From NCBI GenBank assembly GCA_017546175.1, contig JAFYXM010000010.1, positions 1 to 64,000 of the forward strand: 64,000 bases of DNA, read 5' to 3'. Origin of the DNA: Elusimicrobiaceae bacterium. Lineage in GTDB: Bacteria; Elusimicrobiota; Elusimicrobia; Elusimicrobiales; Elusimicrobiaceae. Shown piece after piece: positions 1 through 9,449 of the stretch. Below the pieces are notes generated by a model, which saw only the letters and a list, made by a program, of their open reading frames with translations, had not been told where the DNA came from and ran no database searches. Each line of letters starts with the position of its first letter. Position 1 is the first letter of the stretch. Made by a program: the position numbers and the translations under genes.

Positions 1-1
1 G

Positions 2-3000
2 CATGCGAAAGAAACCGCCAGCTATCAACGCCAGGTAGACCAGTATGTAATGTCTCACACGACGGCACCGATTGTATTTAACCTTAACAACCGCGGTAGC
101 CGTGTAGTGGGAGCGCAGGATCAGTATGATTTTTGGCAGTTACAGCAACGCGAGTTAAACTATCAGTTAGGCAAAGAAGTGACGAAGATGTACTGGGCAC
201 AGGCGGGCGCTCCGCTGATGGCTACGCTGCAAAACGGGCTTAGAACATTGACGGAAGGAACCTATTTGAATCTTATCGCTCCGATTAAATATGCCGGTAA
301 CAAATATTATCAGATGGATCAAACCGTACGGGATATCAAAGCCTCTGTACCGAAATTCTTTGACGGAATGACCTTTAATGTGGCCGGAACGCAGAATTTT
401 GTGCGTAAAATTTTAAATGTCATGATGCCTCGTACGTCAGTGGTATTGAGTGCCAACGGGTTAGGTGAAGCTGTTGAAAACTTAAGCCACAGTCAGCTTT
501 TGGGCAGATATGCAAATGAAGTATCTACGGCCGTGAAATCTGTGACGGATAAATGGGCTACGGGTATGAATGTGGTCATGGGGCAAGATATTTCCGAGAC
601 TATTGCTACTGATGTACTGAATGCAATCTCTGGTATTTCTCTGCCTGCCAGAGTCAAGACCTCTTTGGCGTTGGCTTTTGGTCAGGAACTCAGTCGTCAG
701 ATTCCGGGTGCTACAAAAGTATATTTTAGCCAAGATAAGCATGATTTTATTTCCGGGGTGGCAAGAGAAGAAGCTGTTATGTTGGGCTCTGTGCCTACAG
801 AAATGAAAGCCGGTGCCGATTTGTTCCGCGGAATGAAGATTTACACTATGGATGATCTCAAAACCATTCTGACCAATGGGTTGGATGCTTCTAAGGTTAA
901 TTCCTGGCACCAAAATTTACAGTATTTCTCTGATGATTATGGTATGGCTGTGCGTTATTCCTTCATGTCTCCGGATGTGCCGAGTAACTATCGTGTTTTA
1001 TACCAAGAATCTCACGACAAAGAAGCCATTCCTGTAGTAGTAGGTGTTAAAACGAACGATGGAGTGGCTGTCGGTAAAGTGACGGCGGTGGAAGGTAGTG
1101 TTTCTGCTGAAAATCTTGAGTTTGTGGCCGCCTATATGACTATTGACGGTAAGACAGGTTGGTATAAGCTGGCTATAGACGGAGAAGATATGTTGGCGAT
1201 GCCGTTCTCTGCTACGCAACAGTTTGCTTCTTTGGCAGCTGAGGCCGTTTCTACTGCTACCAACTCCGTATCTAACATTTTGTACTCCGGCTTACCGGTA
1301 ATGCACATGTTTAACGGTGTCAAAAAAGTATTTAGCAATGTAGCCAATTACTTTACCAACGCCGCCAATAGACCGGAAATGACGGTGGACCAAGCCCGTG
1401 CCTTAAACCAAGCCAAAACCTTGCGCTTCTTGGCCATGTTGGGTGCGTTCTCTGCCATGACTGGTTTTGGTGATTTCGTGGCCCCGGCCGTTTCCTTGTT
1501 GAAAGCCGATTTGGGCCTGTCCACCTTTATGGCCTCTTTGGTTACTTTGTCCGGTTTCTCAATGTTCGGTTTATCCGTACCTTTGAGCATCTTGCAGGCT
1601 AAATTTGGCCGTACGGCTATGATTAGAGTCGGATTGGCCGTATCTGCTTTGGGTATGTTAATTCCCACGATTGTCATCGGCACTCAACCCCTGACCACGA
1701 TGGGCCAATTCTATGTGGTATTAGGCTCTATTGCCATGCTGTGTGCCGGATCTACGACATTGAAAAATGCGGCCAGTGCCTTGGTTTTTGACGTGGCTCA
1801 AAGTAATGAAAAAGCCGGCTCTGCCCTGTCTATCTTAGACGCCACTAAAGTAGTACCTACTATTTTGAACTGGGTATTGCCGGGCGCTTTGGCGGTAGCC
1901 GGTATGAACTGGACGTGGCTCTTCCCCATCTACGGTAGCATTTTAGGTGCCGGTTTTGTGGGATCTATGTTCTTAAACGTAGCCGAAAGTACCCCTGCCA
2001 AGAAAGTGGGTGGTTTCAAAGAAGGCGCCAAAATGGCGATGAACACGTACAGGATGTTGGGTAATAAGAACTTGGCCTTGCTGTTCTTGGCCGGATTCTC
2101 TTACATTGGTGCTGAAATCGGTGCCATGTCTAATGCTCCGCTCTTGTTGGAAAACCTCTTTGGTCTCAGTGCCTCTACGGCCAGCACCATTACGCTGAGT
2201 ACGTTGGTGGGTGGTTTGTTTGCCAGCCGCTGGTTAGCCCCCCTCATTCCGGAACGTTTCTTGGGTGCTAAGACCTTAATCGCTTCCGGTGTCGTATCCT
2301 TGGCTGGTTTGGGAATGGTCCTTTCCGGTGTACAAGGGTTGGCTATTGCCGGTTTTGCATTGACGGGCTTAGGTTATGGAAATATCTTCTCCATGATTAT
2401 CAACCTGGCTCAAGCCGAAGATACCACCCGCGTGGACGAAATTACGGGTCTGTTGATGACCAGTATTATGGGTGGCGGCTTGCTGACACCCATCATGGCC
2501 ACGTTTGCCGATGCTTACGGCCCCTTGATGAGCTTTATGATTCCTGCGGCCTTGGTAAGCGGTATTATTGGTGTGGGTATCCGCTCCTTATTACGCGGAA
2601 ACGGCCCCGGTTCTTCCATCGGCAAAAAGCTGACATTGAACCCTGCCACCGATACGGAAAAAGTATCCATTAAGAGCGACAAAGATTTAAATATGTTCAC
2701 CAGCGGTGCGCAGTTTGAACGGATTGCGATGGAAAGATTGCGCGAAATGTGGAGTGCTATTCCGGAAAATATCCGAGATGAAGCAATCCCCCATCTTTTC
2801 ACCTTATCCAGAGCTATGAGTTTGTACTCTTTAGACGACTTACACAATATCTTGGTGAACGGTTTGGAATTGGATAAAGTACACGGTGTCGGCACGGAAG
2901 AAGGCATTTACTTCCAAACGCGCTTTGCAGGCGGTAATGGCAGCAGTATGACCTTGTTCTTTGCCACTTCTGCGGCCGAGAATATTCCTACGCTTGTACT

Positions 3001-6000
3001 GTTAAAACCCGGTGCTGAAAGCGCTGCTAAGTCCAGCCGCTTTAATGCCAATTACAAAATCTTTACCGAAGATATTTCTGCCGATAAGTTTGTCACTTTT
3101 GCTTACTTAAATAATGGCGAAACGAAAGCTTGGTATCAGGTTTCTGCCGGTAAAAATGGTCAAATTGTGGCCACGCCTATGGATCAATACTTTGCTGCTT
3201 TTGAGAAAATGCATTCTAAGGGCAGCGTCGGTCAAAAGGTTAAAAACACCTTTAAGAAGATAGGTAATTTCTTTAGAAATAACAAAACCGCCAAAGTAAT
3301 TACTGGTGTGGTGGCGATTGGCACTGCCATAGCCTTGATGCCTGTGTTAACGCCGGGAACGGGCGTATTAGCTGCAACACTGCCGTTCTTAGCTGGCATT
3401 GACCGTAACAGCATTTTGAATGCTGAAATGCAAGATGGTACTGGTGCTACCAAAGGTGCCTCCGGTGCGTCGGCTAGCTCTACGCAGAAACAAGAGCCGG
3501 TCTTTGTTAGAGTAGAAGATGCCGCCCCCATTGATGCGGCCAGTATTCCTACGGGAAGAGAGATTGATGATTATGTAGATAGAATGGCTTCTCTGACCAA
3601 AGGACTTCATTTGGCTTATCCTAAAATGGATTATACTATGCCGCAACAATTGCCGAGGATTACCCGCAAACCTACGGCTACGCATTATGTGGAAGAAACG
3701 TTACAAACAACGATAACCAACAATAATCAATTGGATGGTATTTTGACGGCTCCTAAATATAATGTAGCTGCAGAGCATGATGCCAAAGTGCCGCAAGCCG
3801 TGCGCAATAACCCTGATGTTGTAAAAACGGTGGTATTGAATTTTTCTGACGTGCACGGTGCCGATATTCAAAACTTTGTTCGTGTAGCTTGGAGATATAT
3901 CAAAACCTATGGTAGAGAGAACGTAATTGTTACCAGCGGCGGAGACGGATTTACCGGAAGTTATTTGCTTAATAAATATCCTGAATGGGGCTTGTCTCAG
4001 CTCTTACACATGGGAGTAGATGCGTGGGTCATGGGTAACCACGAAGTGGACCGTGCCCGTGTGTTCTTGTCTAACTTGGGGTATTTAAAAACAATGGGTT
4101 TATGGAGACCGGGAGAACTGGTGTCTATGGTTGGCAGCGGGCCTAATTTCTTGGTCGGTAAACTCAGAATCTTAAACGGTATTATTCAAGAGGACACCTT
4201 GCCTTATGTAATCAAAGTAACGGCAAGAGGTGAGCGCGTGGGTATTATCGGCTTGGGCAAACCCGGTTACGGAAACGTAGAATATAAAAAGGGTTTTGTT
4301 GAAGAAGCGCAAGAAGATTTCAGAGTTTCTTTAGCCCGTGCGGTAGAAGGGTTAAAAAATCATCAACTGGATCATATTATCATATTGCAACATGAATCTT
4401 TAAATGACTCCAGAGCAGATAGCCGTTCTACTGCGATTGAGCAAGAAATTGCTAACCTTCCTCCTGAAATGCATAGTTTGGTGCGTGTAGTGTATGAAGG
4501 GCACAGCCACCACGTTAACCATAGTGTTTCTGATGTAGATAAAATCTTGCACTTGCAAGGTAAAGGAAACGGTGGCGCCATGTGGGGTACGGTGCTTTAT
4601 CGTGTCCCCGGTGGAGAAACCTATGTTTCCAATGTTCTGTGGGACGGGAAAAATTCCGGAGAATTGGCAGAAGATGAACGCCGTTCTTTACCGGAATCTA
4701 TGGCCTATGCTACGGACCAATTGAAGAGCACCATTCAGGAAGATCTTGAAGCGCCGATTTTGAAATTGGTCGGTTTGAGAGATCACCGTACCAGCGGACA
4801 TTCTAACTTTTTAGATCCTGCCGTTGCCAACATGGTAGCCGATGCCTTCTATTGGTACGGTAAAAAGCTTTCCCGTGAAGCTGATAACAGCCAAAAATTG
4901 ATTTTGACGGATAATGGGGCTCCCATTTCCAAAGATCGTATTATTGGTGCTTCCAGTTATCAAAACACCGGTAAGTTTAACTATGATGAATATATGACGT
5001 TGGCCGCCTTGACGGATCACTACCCCAATCCGGAGCCGTACGCCGTGCGCCGTATTACCGGGCAACAATTAACTGATTATATTCGTGAGAACTTGGTCTA
5101 TTGGGATGCTTCCGGAGAAGTGGTCTCTTCTTTCGCTTTCTCTCACAACTTACGAGTGATAGTCAGCGGAATTAAAACGCAAAAGCAGGCCAATGGCAAA
5201 GTGAAAGTAACAGCTGAAAACGTACGCTTGTATATTTTAACCGGTCCGGAAGGCGAGAGAAAGTATATGCCGATTGAATTGGACGGCACGTACTATTTGG
5301 GTATGCCGCATCACATGATGGTAGGTTTGTATGAAGCAAGCGGCTTTGCCAATGCAGAACGCTACGGAGATTTTACCTCTATTTACAAAGAAGAAAGACT
5401 TTCTTTCTCTGATGTAATGGAAAAATTCTTTAGAGAGGCCAGTGTATCCAGAGCCCACAAATTGCCGGAAAACACGACCCCGCGTAAATGGTATCGTGCT
5501 CAAACGTTACCTATTGATGTAAAACCGGATGCCGTTCCGTTCAGAGAATATTATACGGTAGATGCCGAAGGTAACCGTGTGATTCTTGACGAAGAAAATC
5601 TGTTGTGGGATACCAGCCGCCACCCGTACACCTTAGTGGATGTCGGCGGTGGACGCAAGATGCGTATGCCGGTGCATTCAATCCCCGTGTTTGAAACGCA
5701 CGCAGGACGTATCTTAAATGCCGATAATGCCTTGCCGTTCTTACCCGATAATGCTACGTTAGATGCTTTGTATGCGGGTGAAGCCTCTTGGGGTGATGTG
5801 TTCAGTACGACAGCTGACGGCGCGGAAGATACTTCGGCCCTTGGAAAGGCAGGCAATTTCCTTAAAAACAACAAAACCGCTCAAGTAGTCATCGGTGCGG
5901 TGGCACTTGGCGGTGCTATGGCCTTGATGGATGTGCTGACCCCGGGAACGGGAGTATTGGCTGCGTCTATATTGCCTTTCTTTGGAATTTCTCGTGGAAC

Positions 6001-9000
6001 TACCACGAATGCTAAAGTGAGCGACGGTACGGGAGCTGAACAAGGTAATTTCCGTTCTACAAGCACCCCTAAAACCTTTAAGCTTAATCCTTCTCAAGAT
6101 ACGCAAAATATTATTTCTTCTAAAGGATCTTCTATTCCCGTCCTTTCTCAAGAGGAAAGATATGCTTTGAATGACTACTTCCCTCTTTATAGAGGAATGG
6201 GCTTAAAATCCTTAGAGGAAGCAGAACATATTTTGAGAAATGGTTTAGAACCTGAGAAAGTGGCATCTAATGCTAAGGAGATCTATTTTGTTGAGGATTT
6301 AATCGGAGTAGCTACTACATTTGCTATTTCTCACTTAAATAATTCAGCAAGTATTCCTACGCTTATTCTTGCCAAACAGTCTGCTTATGATATGTCGCAG
6401 GAACGTTTTGATTCATACAGAGTGTTTGACTCCACTGTGCCTGCCGACCAAATAGAGGTTTTGGCTTATTTGAATCAAGAAAATGGCGCCGGTTGGTATC
6501 ATGTCTCTATGAATAAAGCCGGAGAAATGGTAGCTACGCCTGCAGGGAAATGGCTTGACTCTTTGTTCGGCAGATCTGATTTAAATAGAGCTGAAAGTTT
6601 AGTAAGCAGAATCATGAGATTCTATCATGATAATAAGATCGTTCAGTTAGTTGCCGGTTCCGTAGCTGCTGTTGGTATCATGAGCATGATGGATGTATTA
6701 ACACCGGAAACGGGTATTTTGGCGGCGTCTGTTCCGTTCTTTGGTTTTCATAATGCTGATGATTTAGGCCCTAGTGAAGAAGAATTAGCTTTATTAGAAA
6801 AGGAAAATGCGGCAAAAACTGCGTATGCCACTCAATTTAATGAAGATTTAAAGGAACGCTTAGCCCGCAAGGCAGCCGGAATAGAGGAAACGGTAGAAGA
6901 AGCTCTTTCTTATGATGAAGTAACTAATGCTCCAATGCCGAGGAGAGATGAATTAGCCCGTGCAAGAGGCACTTTTGTCAACCACTTTTTAAGCCGTGGC
7001 GGAAAGCAACTCTTTGCTTCTTGGAGAAATTATGTGCAACCGAACTTCTCTAACAAAGGGGTTGTCGTTCCTGTGGTAGCCAGAAATGCTACTCCGACTG
7101 TATATTTACATAAACGCTTAGAAAGTGAGAAAAAGGCCCCCGCTATTGACGATATGCCGGTAAACCCTGAAGCATTGCGTCAAGCCTATGCAAAAGATTT
7201 GCCGAAGGGTGTTAATCCCGCCTCGGCAAAAATGACCGTAGTTGTAAATTTCTCTGACTTGCATGGTTTGCCGGCTACGTCGGTATTACAAGTCTTGGAA
7301 GCGCATTGGGAAGCTTTTGGCAGAGAAAATGTAATCGTTCTTTCCGGTGGAGATATTGCTACGGGTAGCTATGTGTTAAATGCTAAGTCCGACTTGGGTG
7401 CTTATATTTTAGCTCACACGGATGCGGCAGTCTATGGGAACCATGAGTTTGATATGATTAGCGATTATTTGTCTAACTTATTTGCCCTTAAATCTATTAA
7501 CTTGTGGAGTACCAACATGCACGAAAGCAAAGTGGGTAGTGGTCCGGCCATCTTGGGCCATAAAGTGCGCATGTTCAAAGGAAACATAAATACATTGCCT
7601 TATACTGTTAAGACAACAGGATCCAATGAAAGAGTGATGATTGTCGGTTTGCCCAAGGCAGGGTATGGTAACGTATTCTATACACAAAAAGAAGAAGCTC
7701 ATGCCTCTATACAAGAGTCTTTGGATGAGGCTATGAATTATGTGGCCGACCATCCGGTGGACCATATTATTATTTTGGCGCACGAAGCTTTGAATGACCA
7801 TAGAAAAGAGTCTACTCTTTCTCCTGTAATTGAATCGGCCTTGGCTAAATACCCGGAAAATATACGTAAAATTATACGTGTGGTATATGAAGGTCACTCT
7901 CATAAGCCTCAAATGTTCGTATCCCCGACAGATGGTATCTTACACACACAGGGTTCTTCTAAAGGGGAAGCGAAGAATGCTGTAGTGGGTACGGTGATGT
8001 ATCGTATTCCCGGGCAATCTACGTATGTGTCTACGCACTTATGGAACTCTACGGAAAAAGAAGTAGTTGCTCCCGTGAATGGTTCTTCGGCAAGCTTGTA
8101 TAAAGAGATTGAGCAAGGATATATAGATGAGCTTCAGTTGTCTGATCAGCCTTTTGTGTTATTCACGGAACCTTTGGTCCGTTTTAAGGATACTCCTAAT
8201 AAAGGAGACGTGAAAGACGGCTATATTAATTATCATGATAACTCTGCCAGCAATTTGATGGCTGATGCGGAGCGTTATGCAATTAAAGCAAAAATACGTT
8301 CCAAAGATGAGACTATCGGCTTTTCTTTACCTGATATTGTGGATGATGGTTTGGCTGATTTTCCGATTGTTATTGATAAATATCATTTGATTGGTGCGGC
8401 CAGTAAGGATAATGCAGGAAAGCCTACCTATCAGACAATGCTCCAAAAGGCAGTCAACGGATTTAAAGAAATGGTGCTTGGTAAAATGACCGGAGACTAC
8501 ATAAGCGAACACTATCCTAATCCGGAGCCTGTTTCTTTGGCTAGAACCACCGGTCTCGGTTTTGTGGAGCTCGTGAAGAAAAATATTGATGTCATAGATG
8601 GTAAAATTGTACCTACCTTCTACTTCTCACACAACGTACGTATTTCGTATGATGTGGAAATTGGTACCAGAACGGTTACCAAAACAGAGAAAAAGGTAGT
8701 AGACGGTAAAGAAACTGATGTCGTAAGAGAGGTTGAGGAACAATATCCTATCGTTAACAATGTTTATGTGTATATGTTAGGCTATGACAATAAATATACT
8801 CCTATTGTAGAAGATGATGTCTACTATATAGCTATGCCTGACCACATGAGAGTAGGTTGGTACGAAGGCAAGAACATTCCTTTCTTTTTAGATAAAGACC
8901 CTCTTTATGTAGAAGAAACGGATAAAATGTCTGTTACCATGAAAAACTTTATTGAATCTGTTCCTGTTCAACTGGCACAGAAACATCGTTTACATCCTGC

Positions 9001-9280
9001 TCATTGGTATGAAGACCGTTTGGCTCCGTATAGACCTGTTGTTACGGATGTAAATAATCCGACAAATCTTCCGGTCTTCGCTCCGCGTTATGGGCGTATG
9101 TTGGATTTACAATCTCTGCCTTTCATCCCGACGAAAGCACAGTTAGATGCTTTATATTCGGGAGAAGTTTCTTGGGGAGACGTGTTCGGCACGACAGAAG
9201 TCGGCGGGTTTGTACGTCAACTGCCGGAGGATACACCGGTCCCTGAAGTGGACCTTTCTAATCCACTTACTAACAATTAA
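2..9280 (+). CDS. Giant multidomain membrane protein, 5' end outside window (MFS + two 5'-nucleotidase regions + repeated modules)
   Basis: The frame is open from base 2, 16 codons before the first ATG at 50, so the gene very likely begins left of the window. With the ATG at 50 as residue 1, the order is: unrecognised region 1-250; repeat domain A 254-395; MFS-type 12-helix transporter 458-851; repeat domain B 914-1053; hydrophobic linker 1063-1118; metallophosphoesterase plus 5'-nucleotidase C-terminal region 1256-1918; linker 1931-1983; repeat domain C 2036-2175; linker 2183-2235; second 5'-nucleotidase region 2393-3051. Both phosphoesterases keep metal-binding motifs: D1267xH and D2403xH, GGD, GNHE (N1330, N2464) and GHSH, plus HYPNPEP in the C-terminal domain. 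Transport and nucleotide-hydrolysis roles are inferred from family only. The free-standing MFS and 5'-nucleotidase genes directly downstream belong to the same families. A terminator follows the stop. Confidence 0.9.
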   Translation, partial: HAKETASYQRQVDQYVMSHTTAPIVFNLNNRGSRVVGAQDQYDFWQLQQRELNYQLGKEVTKMYWAQAGAPLMATLQNGLRTLTEGTYLNLIAPIKYAGNKYYQMDQTVRDIKASVPKFFDGMTFNVAGTQNFVRKILNVMMPRTSVVLSANGLGEAVENLSHSQLLGRYANEVSTAVKSVTDKWATGMNVVMGQDISETIATDVLNAISGISLPARVKTSLALAFGQELSRQIPGATKVYFSQDKHDFISGVAREEAVMLGSVPTEMKAGADLFRGMKIYTMDDLKTILTNGLDASKVNSWHQNLQYFSDDYGMAVRYSFMSPDVPSNYRVLYQESHDKEAIPVVVGVKTNDGVAVGKVTAVEGSVSAENLEFVAAYMTIDGKTGWYKLAIDGEDMLAMPFSATQQFASLAAEAVSTATNSVSNILYSGLPVMHMFNGVKKVFSNVANYFTNAANRPEMTVDQARALNQAKTLRFLAMLGAFSAMTGFGDFVAPAVSLLKADLGLSTFMASLVTLSGFSMFGLSVPLSILQAKFGRTAMIRVGLAVSALGMLIPTIVIGTQPLTTMGQFYVVLGSIAMLCAGSTTLKNAASALVFDVAQSNEKAGSALSILDATKVVPTILNWVLPGALAVAGMNWTWLFPIYGSILGAGFVGSMFLNVAESTPAKKVGGFKEGAKMAMNTYRMLGNKNLALLFLAGFSYIGAEIGAMSNAPLLLENLFGLSASTASTITLSTLVGGLFASRWLAPLIPERFLGAKTLIASGVVSLAGLGMVLSGVQGLAIAGFALTGLGYGNIFSMIINLAQAEDTTRVDEITGLLMTSIMGGGLLTPIMATFADAYGPLMSFMIPAALVSGIIGVGIRSLLRGNGPGSSIGKKLTLNPATDTEKVSIKSDKDLNMFTSGAQFERIAMERLREMWSAIPENIRDEAIPHLFTLSRAMSLYSLDDLHNILVNGLELDKVHGVGTEEGIYFQTRFAGGNGSSMTLFFATSAAENIPTLVLLKPGAESAAKSSRFNANYKIFTEDISADKFVTFAYLNNGETKAWYQVSAGKNGQIVATPMDQYFAAFEKMHSKGSVGQKVKNTFKKIGNFFRNNKTAKVITGVVAIGTAIALMPVLTPGTGVLAATLPFLAGIDRNSILNAEMQDGTGATKGASGASASSTQKQEPVFVRVEDAAPIDAASIPTGREIDDYVDRMASLTKGLHLAYPKMDYTMPQQLPRITRKPTATHYVEETLQTTITNNNQLDGILTAPKYNVAAEHDAKVPQAVRNNPDVVKTVVLNFSDVHGADIQNFVRVAWRYIKTYGRENVIVTSGGDGFTGSYLLNKYPEWGLSQLLHMGVDAWVMGNHEVDRARVFLSNLGYLKTMGLWRPGELVSMVGSGPNFLVGKLRILNGIIQEDTLPYVIKVTARGERVGIIGLGKPGYGNVEYKKGFVEEAQEDFRVSLARAVEGLKNHQLDHIIILQHESLNDSRADSRSTAIEQEIANLPPEMHSLVRVVYEGHSHHVNHSVSDVDKILHLQGKGNGGAMWGTVLYRVPGGETYVSNVLWDGKNSGELAEDERRSLPESMAYATDQLKSTIQEDLEAPILKLVGLRDHRTSGHSNFLDPAVANMVADAFYWYGKKLSREADNSQKLILTDNGAPISKDRIIGASSYQNTGKFNYDEYMTLAALTDHYPNPEPYAVRRITGQQLTDYIRENLVYWDASGEVVSSFAFSHNLRVIVSGIKTQKQANGKVKVTAENVRLYILTGPEGERKYMPIELDGTYYLGMPHHMMVGLYEASGFANAERYGDFTSIYKEERLSFSDVMEKFFREASVSRAHKLPENTTPRKWYRAQTLPIDVKPDAVPFREYYTVDAEGNRVILDEENLLWDTSRHPYTLVDVGGGRKMRMPVHSIPVFETHAGRILNADNALPFLPDNATLDALYAGEASWGDVFSTTADGAEDTSALGKAGNFLKNNKTAQVVIGAVALGGAMALMDVLTPGTGVLAASILPFFGISRGTTTNAKVSDGTGAEQGNFRSTSTPKTFKLNPSQDTQNIISSKGSSIPVLSQEERYALNDYFPLYRGMGLKSLEEAEHILRNGLEPEKVASNAKEIYFVEDLIGVATTFAISHLNNSASIPTLILAKQSAYDMSQERFDSYRVFDSTVPADQIEVLAYLNQENGAGWYHVSMNKAGEMVATPAGKWLDSLFGRSDLNRAESLVSRIMRFYHDNKIVQLVAGSVAAVGIMSMMDVLTPETGILAASVPFFGFHNADDLGPSEEELALLEKENAAKTAYATQFNEDLKERLARKAAGIEETVEEALSYDEVTNAPMPRRDELARARGTFVNHFLSRGGKQLFASWRNYVQPNFSNKGVVVPVVARNATPTVYLHKRLESEKKAPAIDDMPVNPEALRQAYAKDLPKGVNPASAKMTVVVNFSDLHGLPATSVLQVLEAHWEAFGRENVIVLSGGDIATGSYVLNAKSDLGAYILAHTDAAVYGNHEFDMISDYLSNLFALKSINLWSTNMHESKVGSGPAILGHKVRMFKGNINTLPYTVKTTGSNERVMIVGLPKAGYGNVFYTQKEEAHASIQESLDEAMNYVADHPVDHIIILAHEALNDHRKESTLSPVIESALAKYPENIRKIIRVVYEGHSHKPQMFVSPTDGILHTQGSSKGEAKNAVVGTVMYRIPGQSTYVSTHLWNSTEKEVVAPVNGSSASLYKEIEQGYIDELQLSDQPFVLFTEPLVRFKDTPNKGDVKDGYINYHDNSASNLMADAERYAIKAKIRSKDETIGFSLPDIVDDGLADFPIVIDKYHLIGAASKDNAGKPTYQTMLQKAVNGFKEMVLGKMTGDYISEHYPNPEPVSLARTTGLGFVELVKKNIDVIDGKIVPTFYFSHNVRISYDVEIGTRTVTKTEKKVVDGKETDVVREVEEQYPIVNNVYVYMLGYDNKYTPIVEDDVYYIAMPDHMRVGWYEGKNIPFFLDKDPLYVEETDKMSVTMKNFIESVPVQLAQKHRLHPAHWYEDRLAPYRPVVTDVNNPTNLPVFAPRYGRMLDLQSLPFIPTKAQLDALYSGEVSWGDVFGTTEVGGFVRQLPEDTPVPEVDLSNPLTNN
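809..1235 (+). repeat. Repeat domain A of the giant protein (ADP-ribosyltransferase-like? unit 1)
   Basis: About 140 residues beginning with LFRGM, then a helix ending in NGL, a YFS strand and a C-terminal GWYKL element. The same order occurs in units B and C. The early arginine (FRGM, SRAM, YRGM in the three copies) and the 'RG ... L..G ... FS' pattern recall ADP-ribosyltransferase folds. I cannot identify the full catalytic set, so the assignment is tentative. Confidence 0.6.
2788..3207 (+). repeat. Repeat domain B of the giant protein
   Basis: Second copy of the same domain: SRAM, then VNGL, then IYF, ending in AWYQVS and VATPM. It follows a short lead-in (KLTLNPATDT, near nt 2627) that also precedes copy C as FKLNPSQDT (near nt 6077). 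This suggests that lead-in plus domain was duplicated as a module. Confidence 0.65.
3237..3405 (+). repeat. Hydrophobic linker, copy 1
   Basis: A basic helix (FFRNNKTAK) runs into a hydrophobic segment and then VLTPGTGVLAA. Near-identical copies lie at about 5840-5998 and 6596-6754. Each copy follows repeat domain B or C or the first nucleotidase region. It is probably a membrane-spanning or membrane-dipping spacer between soluble domains. Confidence 0.7.
5840..5998 (+). repeat. Hydrophobic linker, copy 2
   Basis: FLKNNKTAQ followed by a Gly/Ala-rich hydrophobic stretch, then MDVLTPGTGVLAAS and PFFGI. It closely matches copy 1 (nt 3237-3405), including parts of the DNA around NNKTA. It follows the first nucleotidase region. 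Confidence 0.7.
6155..6573 (+). repeat. Repeat domain C of the giant protein
   Basis: Third copy: LYRGMGLKSLEE, RNGLEPEKV, IYF, then VLAYLNQ and GWYHVS, VATPAG. It is closer to copy B than to copy A in the C-terminal half. Confidence 0.65.
6596..6754 (+). repeat. Hydrophobic linker, copy 3
   Basis: FYHDNKIVQ, a hydrophobic stretch, then MMDVLTPETGILAAS and PFFGF. It is the most diverged of the three linkers and separates repeat domain C from the second nucleotidase region. Confidence 0.7.
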
Positions 9281-9299
9281 GCAGTTTTAAGTTTGCCAA

Positions 9300-9330
9300 T
9301 CCCCCGTTTTCAGCGGGGGATTTGTTTTTT
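9300..9330 (+). terminator. Rho-independent terminator after the giant gene
   Basis: Seven-base perfect stem (TCCCCCG / CGGGGGA) with a TTTTCAG loop, followed by a T-rich run. It lies 20 bp after the stop codon. Confidence 0.88.
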
Positions 9331-9402
9331 CCCCCTGTTTTACTCCGTACGCGCGCGCGAAGAAAAAAGATTTAAAAAAAGGTGGTACTTTTGCGTAAAA
9401 TC

Positions 9403-9411
9403 TGATAGAAT
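9403..9411 (+). promoter_or_regulatory. Candidate extended -10 promoter for the sugar kinase operon
   Basis: TG-A-TAGAAT is an extended -10 element 38 bp before the ATG at 9450. No good -35 stands 16-18 bp upstream. Placement after the terminator of the giant gene supports an independent start of transcription. Confidence 0.45.
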
Positions 9412-9449
9412 GAAAGAGATGTTTTATTTTATCTTACAAGAGGACAATT

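Noticed and set aside
9348..9359. Alternating CG tract as a Z-DNA or regulatory element
   Set aside because: Short (about 12 bp); similar GCGCGC runs occur near 14820 and 49710 inside genes, so there is no sign of a special role.
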